Part shown: positions 24,914 through 33,788 of the stretch, piece after piece
How the letters are laid out: each line of letters begins with the position of its first letter
Position numbering within the stretch: position 1 is the stretch's first letter
Source of the DNA: HXMU1420-2 sp034670145
GTDB lineage: Bacteria; Pseudomonadota; Alphaproteobacteria; Rhodobacterales; Rhodobacteraceae
Assembly: GCA_034670145.1 (NCBI GenBank)
Contig: JAXMOA010000022.1
Span: forward strand, 1-64,000
DNA length: 64,000 bases
Direction: 5' to 3'
The notes under the pieces: model-generated
The model's input: the letters and a program-made list of their open reading frames with translations, nothing else
Databases searched by the model: none
Told to the model about the DNA's origin: nothing
Translations under genes and position numbers: made by a program

Positions 24914-25954
24914 TTATTGCGCCGCCTTGAGCGCTTGCCAGAGGGCCAGGTAGGTCTCGCGGTTTTCGTCAGAGACGGGGCGCTGGAATTGCACCCGTGC
25001 GACAACAGCCGGATCGCCCAGAACACGCTTGTTGAAAGCGTCATCGGGCAGGGCGGCGGCGGCTTTGGCGTTGGCCGAGGCTGGCGCACCTTCGGCGGCC
25101 CATTTGACGTAGAACGCTGGGTCGATCATCCAGTTGATGAAGGCATGTGCCGCGTCCTGTTTGGTGGAGCTGGCAGGGATCGACAGACCGTCAAGCCAGC
25201 CAATCGCGCCCTCGTCCGGCACCACGAACTGGACGGGCAGACCGGCCGCCATCGACCGGCTGGCCGAGCCGGACCAGAAGGTTGCAACCGCAAGGTCGCC
25301 CGCCGCCATGAACTGGTTCCAGTCGTTCTCTGACCCCCAATAGGTGCGGATCTGTGGCATCAGCGCGGATAGTTTGGCCTGCACGGCGTCCAGGTCAGCG
25401 ATGTTGTTGATGTCTTGCCCCGTGGCGATCGCGCCGAATTGCACCGCTTCCAGCGCATCGTCGCGGATGGAGACTTTGCCCGCGTAAGCTTCGTCCCAGA
25501 AGACTTCAATTGAGGTGGGCATGTCGCTGAATTCATTTGTGTTTACAGCGAATGATGTCAGGCCCCATGTCCAGGGGACACCATAGAGCGCGCCGTCGGC
25601 GTTCAGGTCCTGGTTGCCGGTCAGATTGGCGGGTACATCGGCGATATTGGCAATTTTGGCGGTGTCAATCGGGCCGATCAGACCTTCGCTCTGAGCCTGC
25701 GGCGTGAAGGCGGCATTGATGAGAACCACATCATAAGCACCTGGATTTGTGCGCATTTTTGTGAGCATTTCCTGCTCGGATGTGAAGTATTCATGCACGA
25801 CCGTGTGGCCTGTGGCGGCTGTAAAATCGGCGAGGGCCCAATCCAGGTCGGTGCCATAGCCTTGCCAGTTCAGGACCCGGATTTCATCGGCGCTGGCGCT
25901 GATCCCGAATGAGACCGTGGTTAGCAGCGTTGCCGCCAGAAGTTTGGTTTTCAT
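24914..25954 (-). CDS. ABC transporter substrate-binding protein, PotD/extracellular family 1
   Basis: A 346-residue periplasmic protein with signal peptide (MKTKLLAATLLTTVSFG, cleavage near ASADE). The opening EIRVLNWQGYGTDLDWAL and the later INNIADLDAVQ region resemble PotD-like spermidine/putrescine-binding proteins. The linked genes (ADP-ribosylglycohydrolase family, PfkB kinase) suggest the ligand may instead be a glycoside or riboside. It overlaps the kinase gene by 4 bases, which is unusually tight for a binding protein. Confidence 0.87.
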   Translation of the reverse strand: MKTKLLAATLLTTVSFGISASADEIRVLNWQGYGTDLDWALADFTAATGHTVVHEYFTSEQEMLTKMRTNPGAYDVVLINAAFTPQAQSEGLIGPIDTAKIANIADVPANLTGNQDLNADGALYGVPWTWGLTSFAVNTNEFSDMPTSIEVFWDEAYAGKVSIRDDALEAVQFGAIATGQDINNIADLDAVQAKLSALMPQIRTYWGSENDWNQFMAAGDLAVATFWSGSASRSMAAGLPVQFVVPDEGAIGWLDGLSIPASSTKQDAAHAFINWMIDPAFYVKWAAEGAPASANAKAAAALPDDAFNKRVLGDPAVVARVQFQRPVSDENRETYLALWQALKAAQ

Positions 25955-26928
25955 GATAGATCTCCATGTTGTGTGTCTTGCGGTACTGTGCTCGTTAAGC
26001 ATGCCGTTTTATTGTTTGTTATCTGTAGGACCTGCGCCGCTGTTGGAGCGGTGGCAGGGCCTTTTCGTGTGGTGGAAAGCGCGGCAGCGACGTTGGCGTA
26101 AACGGCTGCTGTTGCAGGGGTGTCGCCCATGGACAACCGGGCGAAAAAACTGCCCAGATGCGTGTCGCCCGCGCCGTTCGTGTCAATTGCGCTGACCGTG
26201 TGTCCGGGAACAAAGGTGCATGCGCGCGCGGTCGCCACGATGCAGCCCGCCGCGCCATTGCGCAGAACCACGCCGCCGTTTTCGGGGCGTGTCGTGGCAA
26301 GCGCGGTTGCGGCCTCGATCGGGTCGGACAGGCCGGTCAGAACCCTCGCCTCCCGCGCGTTCAGGCTGAGCCATAGGGCGCGCTCCAGAGCGGCGTTCAG
26401 CACATCGGGCTGGATCTGGGCCACGACGGGGGCCGGGTCGAACACCAGGTTGGGGATGGCCGCATCTGAGCGCAGCCAGTCCCGGAACGCGCCGCGCGAG
26501 CCGTCGTAGTAGAGCGCGTAGCCAGACAGCAGCACCCAGTCATGGGCGGTGCAGTCCACCTCTGCCAGATGATCCGCGGTGACATGGCCTTCGGCCCCTT
26601 CTCGGGCCACGAATGTGCGCTCGCCTGCGCGGTCGATCATCACCGTGCAACAGCCCTGATCGCGGTTTGGATCTGGTGGGAGCAGGGATTGGATGTCTTC
26701 GGCGTTCAGGGCGTTCTGGATGATCTGACCAAAGGGTCCCGATCCGATGCCGCCCGCATAGGTGACCTCCATCCCCGCGCGTCTGGCCGCGACCATCGCG
26801 TTATAGCCGCCACCGGGGGTCACGGCGAAATCTGAAACGATGGCCTCTTCGCCGGGCTTTGGCACGGCTTGGACCGAATAGACCAGATCGACGATAGCGC
26901 CAGAGAGTTGCATCAAGCGGCCGGTCAT
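25951..26928 (-). CDS. PfkB-family carbohydrate kinase
   Basis: A 325-residue ribokinase-like kinase. The N-terminal signature is GGGYNAMVAARRAG (about residue 38). The C-terminal catalytic motif is AIDTNGAGDTHLGSF, holding the conserved aspartate in NGAGD near residue 245. It phosphorylates a sugar or nucleoside. It overlaps both the glycohydrolase-family gene and the binding-protein gene by 4 bases. It corresponds in context to YegV of E. coli. Confidence 0.9.
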   Translation of the reverse strand: MTGRLMQLSGAIVDLVYSVQAVPKPGEEAIVSDFAVTPGGGYNAMVAARRAGMEVTYAGGIGSGPFGQIIQNALNAEDIQSLLPPDPNRDQGCCTVMIDRAGERTFVAREGAEGHVTADHLAEVDCTAHDWVLLSGYALYYDGSRGAFRDWLRSDAAIPNLVFDPAPVVAQIQPDVLNAALERALWLSLNAREARVLTGLSDPIEAATALATTRPENGGVVLRNGAAGCIVATARACTFVPGHTVSAIDTNGAGDTHLGSFFARLSMGDTPATAAVYANVAAALSTTRKGPATAPTAAQVLQITNNKTACLTSTVPQDTQHGDLS

Positions 26929-27962
26929 GGGGCAATCTGCATGTTTTGGTCTGTGGCGGGCGCGGAGGCGTCGCGCAGGGCCAGCAAACGTGTTGCGACG
27001 GCTTCGACGGGCAGGTCATTGGCGGCGCGGATCCTGTCGATTTTATGCGGATCCATGCCTTGCAGACCAGAGCAGGCCCCCGCCATTGCCCCCGCGATTG
27101 CGCCAATTGTGTCTGTGTCATCGCCGATGTTCGCAGCGATCAGGGTCGCCTGCCAGACGTCGCCGCGCGCGCGCATCACCACGCCGAATGCCGCAGGGAT
27201 GGACTCATGAGAATTGACCGAGGTGCCAACCTGCGCAGCAAACTCGGCGATTGGGACGTCGGATGTGGCAACGGCCAGCGCATGGCGGATGCGGCCTGCG
27301 ATATCGGTGTCGCCGACCGCGTAACCACGGGCTTGGCCAGCCTCTGCGGCACGGAGCGCCATGGGTATGGCGTCGTCAAAGCTGTCCCCGTTGATGCCGC
27401 AGCTGATGACAGCCGCGACAGCGGCAGCCGCAGCGATGGCCTCGCCGGTATTGTGGGTCATGCGACAGGCCATCTCGACCCGGTCCAGAAAGGCGGGGAG
27501 GGGGTTTGTGTTGGTGGCAATCCCGATTGGTGCAATCCGCATCGCGGCGCCATTGGTCGTGCCGGCCTTGCCGGTTTCGCTGGCCGGGGCGCCGTCCAGG
27601 ATTCTGGCCAGGGCCAGTTTGGAGGAGGGCCCCAGCAGATCGCGCAAACCACGCGCGCGGATATCGGCCTCCCACCCCAGGAGGTCCTGCGCCCAGGTGG
27701 TGTCATTGATCTGCCCCCCGTCGGCGATCAGACGATGGGCCAGCAGAAAGGCCTGTTCCGTGTCATCGGTCACGGTGGCCGCCGCCAGCCCATGGGACAC
27801 CGGATGATCCGGGAAGGGGGCAACGAAATCTGTGATCGTGCCATAGTGTTTTTGAATGTCGCAGGTCGAAAGCGTCTGCGAGGGCATCCCCAGCGCATCG
27901 CCAATCGCCATGCCGCAGAGTGCGGCGCAGGCCCGGTCAAATTGTGTGTCATGATCCGACAT
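26925..27962 (-). CDS. ADP-ribosylglycohydrolase (DraG) family protein
   Basis: A 345-residue all-helical DraG-family protein. Metal-binding signatures are VTDDTEQAFL near residue 65 and ANIGDDTDTIGAIAGAMAGA near residue 280, which supply the paired aspartates that bind Mg or Mn. Family members cleave ADP-ribose or other N-/O-ribosyl bonds. The link with a kinase and an importer points to catabolism of an imported riboside-like compound rather than protein de-ADP-ribosylation. It corresponds in context to YegU. Confidence 0.9.
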   Translation of the reverse strand: MSDHDTQFDRACAALCGMAIGDALGMPSQTLSTCDIQKHYGTITDFVAPFPDHPVSHGLAAATVTDDTEQAFLLAHRLIADGGQINDTTWAQDLLGWEADIRARGLRDLLGPSSKLALARILDGAPASETGKAGTTNGAAMRIAPIGIATNTNPLPAFLDRVEMACRMTHNTGEAIAAAAAVAAVISCGINGDSFDDAIPMALRAAEAGQARGYAVGDTDIAGRIRHALAVATSDVPIAEFAAQVGTSVNSHESIPAAFGVVMRARGDVWQATLIAANIGDDTDTIGAIAGAMAGACSGLQGMDPHKIDRIRAANDLPVEAVATRLLALRDASAPATDQNMQIAP

Positions 27963-27968
27963 TGGGCC

Positions 27969-28706
27969 TCAGAACTCCATATGCAGCCCGAACAGGTTCG
28001 GATCCAGGGTGCTTTCGACATATTCAAGGACGGAATAATCCGCAGCCCGCGTCAGGCGGGACAGGCGCAGCATCGGTTCGCCCGCGGTGCGGCCCATCAG
28101 CTGTGCGTCATGAGCCGAGAGGGCCGGCAAAACCTTGGCCCATTCATCTCCGCTGACCACGGTCAGACAGTTGTCTCGCAGGGTGGTTGTAAGCGAGCCA
28201 CCGGGCAATCCTTGGCTCAGGACCTTTTCAAAACCATCGCGCCATGTGATGCGGCTGCGTTCCAGCGAGACACCCAAGCCGGTGTGCTGTTGAAAGCGCA
28301 GCCGGTCCACGATCAGAAAATCATTGCCGATATTGTCTGGCGCGCCCGCCAGATCCATTGTCCCGCGTTTGAGTTGCAGGATGCGTGTCGCCAGTTCAAC
28401 ATCGCCAACGGACAGGGCCAATGTCCAGCCGCTGGTGTCGTCAATGGTTTTGCCGCCAAAGGTCACAAAAGAGCCAACCCCGGTGCGGGTGGTGATCAAA
28501 CCCTTGCCGTGCAGGATTTCGAGGCTTTTGCGAATGGTGTTCCTGCTGACCGAGAACCGTTTGACCAGCCCGCTTTCGCTTTCCAGCGGGGCGCCATTGC
28601 CCAAAGCGCCCGAGCGGATTTCTGCTTCGAGTGTTTCTGCAATCCTAACGGATTTGGGCGCGCCAATCAGACGCTCACTTGTACTATCCTGTTCAAACCT
28701 GTCCAT
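27969..28706 (-). CDS. GntR-family regulator with UTRA domain (HutC subfamily)
   Basis: A 245-residue regulator. The winged helix covers about residues 17-80 (LESESGLVKRFSVSRNTIRKSLEIL), and a UTRA ligand-binding domain covers about 95-240, ending in YSVLEYVESTLDPNLF. It is the first gene of the operon, 6 bases before the DraG-family gene, and probably controls it. It corresponds to YegW of E. coli in type and neighbourhood. At its start, four successive 10-base units begin with TGT (28681-28720), a possible operator. Confidence 0.9.
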   Translation of the reverse strand: MDRFEQDSTSERLIGAPKSVRIAETLEAEIRSGALGNGAPLESESGLVKRFSVSRNTIRKSLEILHGKGLITTRTGVGSFVTFGGKTIDDTSGWTLALSVGDVELATRILQLKRGTMDLAGAPDNIGNDFLIVDRLRFQQHTGLGVSLERSRITWRDGFEKVLSQGLPGGSLTTTLRDNCLTVVSGDEWAKVLPALSAHDAQLMGRTAGEPMLRLSRLTRAADYSVLEYVESTLDPNLFGLHMEF

Positions 28707-29093
28707 ACCTGTACCTTATCCCTTTGCAAGAATGAGTCAACTCCTGCCTTTGTGCCCGTTTTGGTGCATGCGAAACCGGCGTTTTTCTCGGCGGTCAGAG
28801 TTTCGCAAATGCCGGCAGATTGATCCAGATGCTGTCACTGAGTGGTCTTGCCGTGTGGCGGGCCGGTGTTGGCTGGATGGATCAGCGGGCGCGGCCTGTT
28901 TTTGGATCAGTGAAAAACGTTTGGCAGAAAACAGATGCGCCTTGACCCTGAGGTAACAAAGTAAACTTGAATGGTCGTTCAAAAGCCGACAACATGGCAC
29001 AAGAACCGGGCCCAATTGTTTCAGGTGCCGGTGGTTGGTGTAGGTTAAATTAACTTTAGTTTGATGAACGAATTTTCAGAAAGGTGAATTTGC
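28707..29093. other. Intergenic region, no gene supported
   Basis: This stretch of 387 bases separates the divergent GntR/UTRA gene and the coiled-coil gene. Short open frames exist but none has a ribosome binding site or family-like sequence. The right end is AT-rich, with the palindrome GTTAA-A-TTAAC (29044-29054) and the inverted repeat TTGAA...TTCAA (28967-28982); these are probably promoter elements of the coiled-coil gene. Confidence 0.5.
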
Positions 29094-30848
29094 GTGGCAA
29101 AATTTCCCAAAATGGATAAGTCCGAAAAGGAATACGAACGCGAACTGCGTCAGTTCAAATGGGGCGAAGCCCGCTCCTTTATCGGGGTGGATTTTGACTC
29201 GTCCGGGCTTGCGCGTGCCAAAAATCTGATGAGCCAGGCCACCGGGGCAGCCCTGAAAAAGCCTTACTGCAAGGTCGGGCTGGTGAAGAACGACCTGGTG
29301 TTTCGGATCAAACATGACAAGAAGCACCACTTTGGCGAAGGGGACATCATTCTGATCCGCAACTTTGGCGAAATCTCGAATGAAGAATCGCTAAGCAGTA
29401 AATCCAAGAACCAGGGTGTTTTGGGCCGGGCGACGGCGCGTGACCCGCTGACCATTGAATGGTGGGAACGAACACTCGGCTCGACCGTGCGCGACCCTTC
29501 GGATCTGACCGTGATGATCCCGCAATTCCGATCCAAGTTCGAGGCTTTGAGCGGTGTCGCGACCGCGCGGGCGTTTGACGAAACCTTAAAGGCGCTGGAC
29601 GACCTAAAGGGAGAAACCCGCAAGGTGCTGGCGGCTTTTCCGGCCAAAAATGACCGCACGCTCCTCAAGAAACTGGTTGCCGGAATCGCGTTTTACGAAA
29701 AGTCGGTGCGCGCAAAACAAGACCAGTTTCAGGCCAAGGTTGGCGCGGTCATTCGCAATGTCATTGCAGATCTGACCACGACGACGAAAAATCGAAAAAG
29801 CGAACTGGCCCAGATCCTGAAACAGGCGCAGAAGAGCCTGGCTGCAGGCGATCAACGTGGTGTCGAGCGCTTGCGCTCGGAAGCGGAGCAATGTTTGAAA
29901 AGCTTTGCCCAAGAGACGAGCGATTCTTTCATAGAACGAATGCTGGCGCTGCGGGCGCAGCAGAATGGCCTTCATTCCGACGAATTCCCTTTGCAAACGG
30001 TTGCTTCTGCCCTGAACGATGCCAAGCGTGGCCTGGCAACAGCGACCGATGAATTCCAGGCTGTTGCAGACGAAATCGAGGCTGCACCCTCTGGGTCATC
30101 GCCGGACAAGAAAAGTTTCAAGGTGGTCGACAGGATTCAGGGTGTGCTCAAGAAACTCACGACGCTAACGCAGACGGTAGAGACCGGCGCAGAGAGCGCG
30201 AGAGACATGTTTGATACGCTGGCGGTGGGCAACACAAGGTTGGGTAAGACGGCCGATGAATGGCTTGATATCGCCAAAAAAGGGTTGAACGACACGCTTG
30301 TTCCGACCGTCGCAAAAATCTCTTCCATGATCACAAAGGCGCTTTCGGAAGAGGGCAGGGACAACGAGGAGCTGCGCAAGGCGTTGCTGAAGCTGCAAGC
30401 TGAAAATGACAAACTGGACAAGGCGTGCAGGGGGAGATTGAGAAATGTCGTCGATGACGCCCAAAAAGCGTATGACGCCGCTCCAGGGCTGCTTATGGAC
30501 ATGGTCGCGACAGTTCAAAGGGATGTGGATGGTTTTCAGAAGCTTGTGGATGTCGCTGAAGCGGCAGTCAACGACTGGGAAAACGAAAACGAAGAATTGG
30601 AGGCGGCTGCGCTCCGTGTTGGCAATGCAGGCGACAAAGGCATTGCATTGTCGACATCCGGCATCGGTGGATACGGTGTGGGCAAGAGCGGTAGCGGGAA
30701 GTCTTTGAGCCTGCATCCCTGGTCTTTTCTGGAAAGGGCAGTGAAGCACAGCCACTTTTCCGGTGCGGCGAGCCCGTACAACAGGGTCAAAACCCAGTTT
30801 GAAAACCTCAAACAGACAGTTTCTGACCTTAAAAAGAAGGTCTCTTGA
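29094..30848 (+). CDS. Long coiled-coil protein of unknown function
   Basis: A 584-residue protein that I do not recognise. Residues 1-130 form a basic, probably globular domain. From about 150 to 515 the sequence is charged and helical with several likely coiled coils. Residues 530-537 read GKSGSGKS, which fits the Walker A pattern, but only 47 residues follow, so a P-loop fold is unlikely. There is no signal peptide or membrane segment. The GTG start at 29094 follows AAAGGTG; ATG 29112 is an alternative. Three 60-base stretches counted by hand (from 29101, 29401 and 30301) hold 24, 36 and 32 G+C, lower than the window in general, which hints at acquisition. Confidence 0.7.
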   Translation: MAKFPKMDKSEKEYERELRQFKWGEARSFIGVDFDSSGLARAKNLMSQATGAALKKPYCKVGLVKNDLVFRIKHDKKHHFGEGDIILIRNFGEISNEESLSSKSKNQGVLGRATARDPLTIEWWERTLGSTVRDPSDLTVMIPQFRSKFEALSGVATARAFDETLKALDDLKGETRKVLAAFPAKNDRTLLKKLVAGIAFYEKSVRAKQDQFQAKVGAVIRNVIADLTTTTKNRKSELAQILKQAQKSLAAGDQRGVERLRSEAEQCLKSFAQETSDSFIERMLALRAQQNGLHSDEFPLQTVASALNDAKRGLATATDEFQAVADEIEAAPSGSSPDKKSFKVVDRIQGVLKKLTTLTQTVETGAESARDMFDTLAVGNTRLGKTADEWLDIAKKGLNDTLVPTVAKISSMITKALSEEGRDNEELRKALLKLQAENDKLDKACRGRLRNVVDDAQKAYDAAPGLLMDMVATVQRDVDGFQKLVDVAEAAVNDWENENEELEAAALRVGNAGDKGIALSTSGIGGYGVGKSGSGKSLSLHPWSFLERAVKHSHFSGAASPYNRVKTQFENLKQTVSDLKKKVS

Positions 30849-30899
30849 ACGACGTTTCAGACCAAATGGGCGAGGTTCAGGCCGATCGTGCACCTCCCC

Positions 30900-31190
30900 A
30901 TAAAGGGTCGCAGCGGTTGACATGACCGGCCATCTATTGGGTTGCTCCGTCTTCAGCGTGACGCTTTGAAAAGTCCTCGATGCGGTCATGTTCGCGCGGC
31001 CTGACCAATACAGAAGCGGTTTGTCGTATTGCGCCAGCCGGGACAGCATGGCCTGGGGCATGACCCGGATCAAAGTGTTTCCGGTCGTCTCTGCCAAGGC
31101 GAGATGGAAGGCGATATCGGCTTTGATGAAGGCTTGGTCCTGTCCGAGCTTTGCGCGCGGTTTTCGTCAATTGAGCGAACACGTTGCGGG
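30900..31190 (-). pseudogene. Remnant of a GntR/FCD regulator (C-terminal half, broken)
   Basis: Read on the minus strand, this stretch encodes a recognisable FCD-domain fragment: AFIKADIAFHLALAETTGN, then LIRVMPQAMLSRLAQYDK, then, after a one-base frameshift near 31000, REHDRIEDFSKRHAEDGATQ, an in-frame TAG at 30934-30936, and MAGHVNR. The DNA-binding half is missing. It ends next to the start of the RuBisCO-like gene, for which it may once have been the regulator. Confidence 0.75.
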
Positions 31191-31237
31191 CTGGTATGAT
31201 GAGTATTACAGTGACGTCAACCAGAAGGGCGGCAAGC

Positions 31238-32485
31238 ATGGCAAGCACGTATATCCGCGTGACATATCGGCTGGAGACACCGGGCAGCATCGAACGCTTG
31301 GCCGCCAAGATTGCGTCCGACCAATCCACCGGCACCTTTACAGAACTGCCCGGAGAGACTGCGGAGGTCCAGGCCCGCTGCGCCGCTGTGGTCGAGCGGA
31401 TCACGCCGTTGCCGGCGCATGACACGCCCTCCCTGCCCACATCAGAGCCGGGGCCCTATCATCGTGCAGATGTTGTGATTGCCTATCCGCTGGAGGCGGT
31501 TGGCACCGATATTGCGGCCTTGGTCACGATCACCATTGGCGGGGTTTATGCGGTGCGCGGTCTGACGGGCGTGCGGGTGATGGATATTGATCTGCCGCCA
31601 GAGTGGGCCTGCCATCCGGGGCCGCAATTTGGCATCAAGGGGACCCGTCGTCTGACCGGGGTGAGCGAGGGGCCGATCATTGCCTCCATCATCAAACCGT
31701 CGCTGGGTCTGCTGCCCGAGGAGGCCGCGGCCGTGATCAAGGGGCTGTGCGAGGCGGGGGTGGATTTCATCAAGGACGATGAAAAGCTGATGAGCCCCGG
31801 CTATTCGTCGCTGGAGGCCCGGGTCCGTGCGATCATGCCTGTCATCCTGGCGCATGAGCAAAAGACCGGAAAAAAGGTCATGTATGCCTTTGGTATATCC
31901 TCGGCCGACCCGGATGTGATGATGCGCAACCATGATCTGGTTGTCGAGGCGGGGGGCAATGCGGCGGTGCTCAACATCAACTCGATCGGCTATGGCGGCA
32001 TGTCGTTTCTGCGCAAACGGTCTGGGCTGTGTCTGCATGCGCATCGCAATGGTTGGGATATCCTGACCCGCCATCCGGGCTTGGGTATGGAGTTCCGCGC
32101 CTATCAGAAAATCTGGCGTTTGCTGGGGGTGGACCAGTTTCAGATCAACGGTATCCGTGCCAAATACTGGGAGCCGGATGACAGTTTTGTCCGGTCTTTT
32201 GGCGATGTCATGACGCCGATGTTCCACCAGGATGACCGGGCATTGCCGGTGGTCTGTTCCGGGCAATGGGGCGGGCAGGCGGTTGAGACATACGAACGGA
32301 CGGGCCGGACATTGGATCTGATGTATCTGGGGGGCGGGGGCATCCATGGGCATCCGATGGGGCCTGCCAGCGGTGTGGCCGCGATCCGGCAGGCATGGGA
32401 TGCAGCGCGCGAAGGGATCAGCCTGGCCGCCAAGGCCAGGGAGCATGCCGAACTGGCCGCTGCGCTGGACAAATGGCAGGATTGA
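31238..32485 (+). CDS. RuBisCO-like protein (form IV)
   Basis: A 415-residue protein of the RuBisCO large-subunit superfamily. The carbamylated-lysine motif is kept as KDDE at 179-182 (FIKDDEKL), and K153 in IIKPSLGL matches catalytic K175. The second lysine of IKPK is serine here, loop 6 lysine K334 is missing (VVCSGQWGG), and the substrate histidine region reads DQFQ. It therefore cannot be a carboxylase of normal type. Known form IV functions include enolases of methionine salvage and isoapionate-pathway enzymes; no other genes of those pathways are adjacent. ATG 31238 follows AGAAGGG. Confidence 0.88.
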   Translation: MASTYIRVTYRLETPGSIERLAAKIASDQSTGTFTELPGETAEVQARCAAVVERITPLPAHDTPSLPTSEPGPYHRADVVIAYPLEAVGTDIAALVTITIGGVYAVRGLTGVRVMDIDLPPEWACHPGPQFGIKGTRRLTGVSEGPIIASIIKPSLGLLPEEAAAVIKGLCEAGVDFIKDDEKLMSPGYSSLEARVRAIMPVILAHEQKTGKKVMYAFGISSADPDVMMRNHDLVVEAGGNAAVLNINSIGYGGMSFLRKRSGLCLHAHRNGWDILTRHPGLGMEFRAYQKIWRLLGVDQFQINGIRAKYWEPDDSFVRSFGDVMTPMFHQDDRALPVVCSGQWGGQAVETYERTGRTLDLMYLGGGGIHGHPMGPASGVAAIRQAWDAAREGISLAAKAREHAELAAALDKWQD

Positions 32486-32502
32486 GCGCGCGCAGGCGGT
32501 TG

Positions 32503-32519
32503 CGGCCCGGGGCCGTTTT
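32503..32519. terminator. Short terminator-like hairpin after the RuBisCO-like gene
   Basis: CGGCC (32503-32507) pairs with GGCCG (32511-32515) and is followed by TTTT. It lies 18 bases after the stop codon, between convergent genes. The stem is short. Confidence 0.5.
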
Positions 32520-32603
32520 CAAATACACAATGCGAAAGACTTGAAACACCGCTGCCGGCTTGATGCGTTTGCCCCCGTGGTTTTTGAGGCGATGTTAAGT
32601 GAG

Positions 32604-33788
32604 TCAGGTTTTTCGCATTGCGCCAGCGCGTTCGGGCCGGGCCGGTCCGGACTTGAAGAATTGAAAGGCCAGGGACAGCGGCACGACAAGCGCGAACAGA
32701 GCCATCGCCAGCCAGATCGGACCTGTTGTCTCTCCGGTTGCGTCCAGCAGGGCTCCGGCCGCCGGGGGGGCCGCGATCATGATTGCAAAGTAGATCGTGA
32801 AAAAGATGCCCATGCCAAAGGCGCGTACTTGGGGTCTGAGGGCCAGTCCGGACATGGCCATGATCACGCCCGCAGGGGCCATGCCCACAAGCCCGAAAAG
32901 GAGGCTGGCAAAGAGCCCCGCACCCGGAACGCTGAGCAGCCAAAGCGCCAACACTGCGCCCGTCATGCAGATTGCCAGAACGAGGTTGCGCCGCCCCAGG
33001 CGATCTACGATCTGACCGCAGAGCGCGCCGGAAACGGTCATGAGCCAGCTGCCGATGCTGATGATACCTGCCGCTGCGATGACCGAATGGCCCAGCGTTT
33101 CCAGCACTTTTGGCCCGAAGGAAAGATAGGTGATGTAGCCCGCGTTGAATGCGCCCCAGGCGCCGGCCGCGCAGAGCACCAGCCGCCATTCCTGCCCGGT
33201 CAACCGGGGTGCCGGGCCGGGGCCCGCTGTGGGCAGATCGTGCGGGGCGCGGTAGAGTTGATGCACGGCCAAGGCCGCAACGAGACAATAGGCAGAGGCG
33301 ACCTGAAATGGCAGTTGCCAGCCAAAAGCCTCGGCGAGCCAGGCATGGCCCACTTGCCCCATGGCGATACCGAAGGGCCAGGACATGACGAGGATGCTCA
33401 TCGCTGTGGCGATTTCGCGGCCTTCGAACCAGTCGGCGGCCATCTTGGTGAAATAGAGGTTAGAGAACAGGAACCCGGCGCCAGCGATCAGGCGTCCCAG
33501 CCCGATGCCCGTGCTGCTGGTTGCAAAGGCGGACACCAGCCCGCCGATCGCCAGCGCCCCGAGCCCCAGTGCGACCATGTTGCGATCCGATACCAGCCTG
33601 CCCAAATAACCTGCCGGAAGCGCCAGAAACAGACCCGGAGCCATGAAAAGCCCGATCAGCAATCCGATACCCGTGTAGTCCAGTCCAAAGGCCACGATCA
33701 GGCCGTCGCTTACAGAGGCCAGCGTCTGGAACTGAAACCCCAGCCCGATCCGGGCCAGGAAAAGCAGGCAAAGGATGCGCCAGCGCAT
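32604..33788 (-). CDS. MFS transporter
   Basis: A 394-residue major facilitator superfamily protein with twelve predicted helices. The loop 2-3 motif appears as AGYLGRLVSDRNMV and its C-terminal counterpart as GQIVDRLGRRNLVL. The A of its ATG is the last base of the stop of the upstream SnoaL-like gene (TAATG), so they are co-translated. The substrate is unknown; it may be related to the RuBisCO-like protein encoded convergently. Confidence 0.88.
   Translation of the reverse strand: MRWRILCLLFLARIGLGFQFQTLASVSDGLIVAFGLDYTGIGLLIGLFMAPGLFLALPAGYLGRLVSDRNMVALGLGALAIGGLVSAFATSSTGIGLGRLIAGAGFLFSNLYFTKMAADWFEGREIATAMSILVMSWPFGIAMGQVGHAWLAEAFGWQLPFQVASAYCLVAALAVHQLYRAPHDLPTAGPGPAPRLTGQEWRLVLCAAGAWGAFNAGYITYLSFGPKVLETLGHSVIAAAGIISIGSWLMTVSGALCGQIVDRLGRRNLVLAICMTGAVLALWLLSVPGAGLFASLLFGLVGMAPAGVIMAMSGLALRPQVRAFGMGIFFTIYFAIMIAAPPAAGALLDATGETTGPIWLAMALFALVVPLSLAFQFFKSGPARPERAGAMRKT

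Noticed and set aside
26946..28823. Long open frame antisense to the DraG-family and GntR/UTRA genes
   Set aside because: Its translation has no family-like sequence, while the opposite strand encodes complete recognised proteins.
30660..30710. Walker A-like GKSGSGKS in the coiled-coil protein
   Set aside because: Only 47 residues follow and no Walker B or preceding beta-strand is visible, so a nucleotide-binding domain is not supported.
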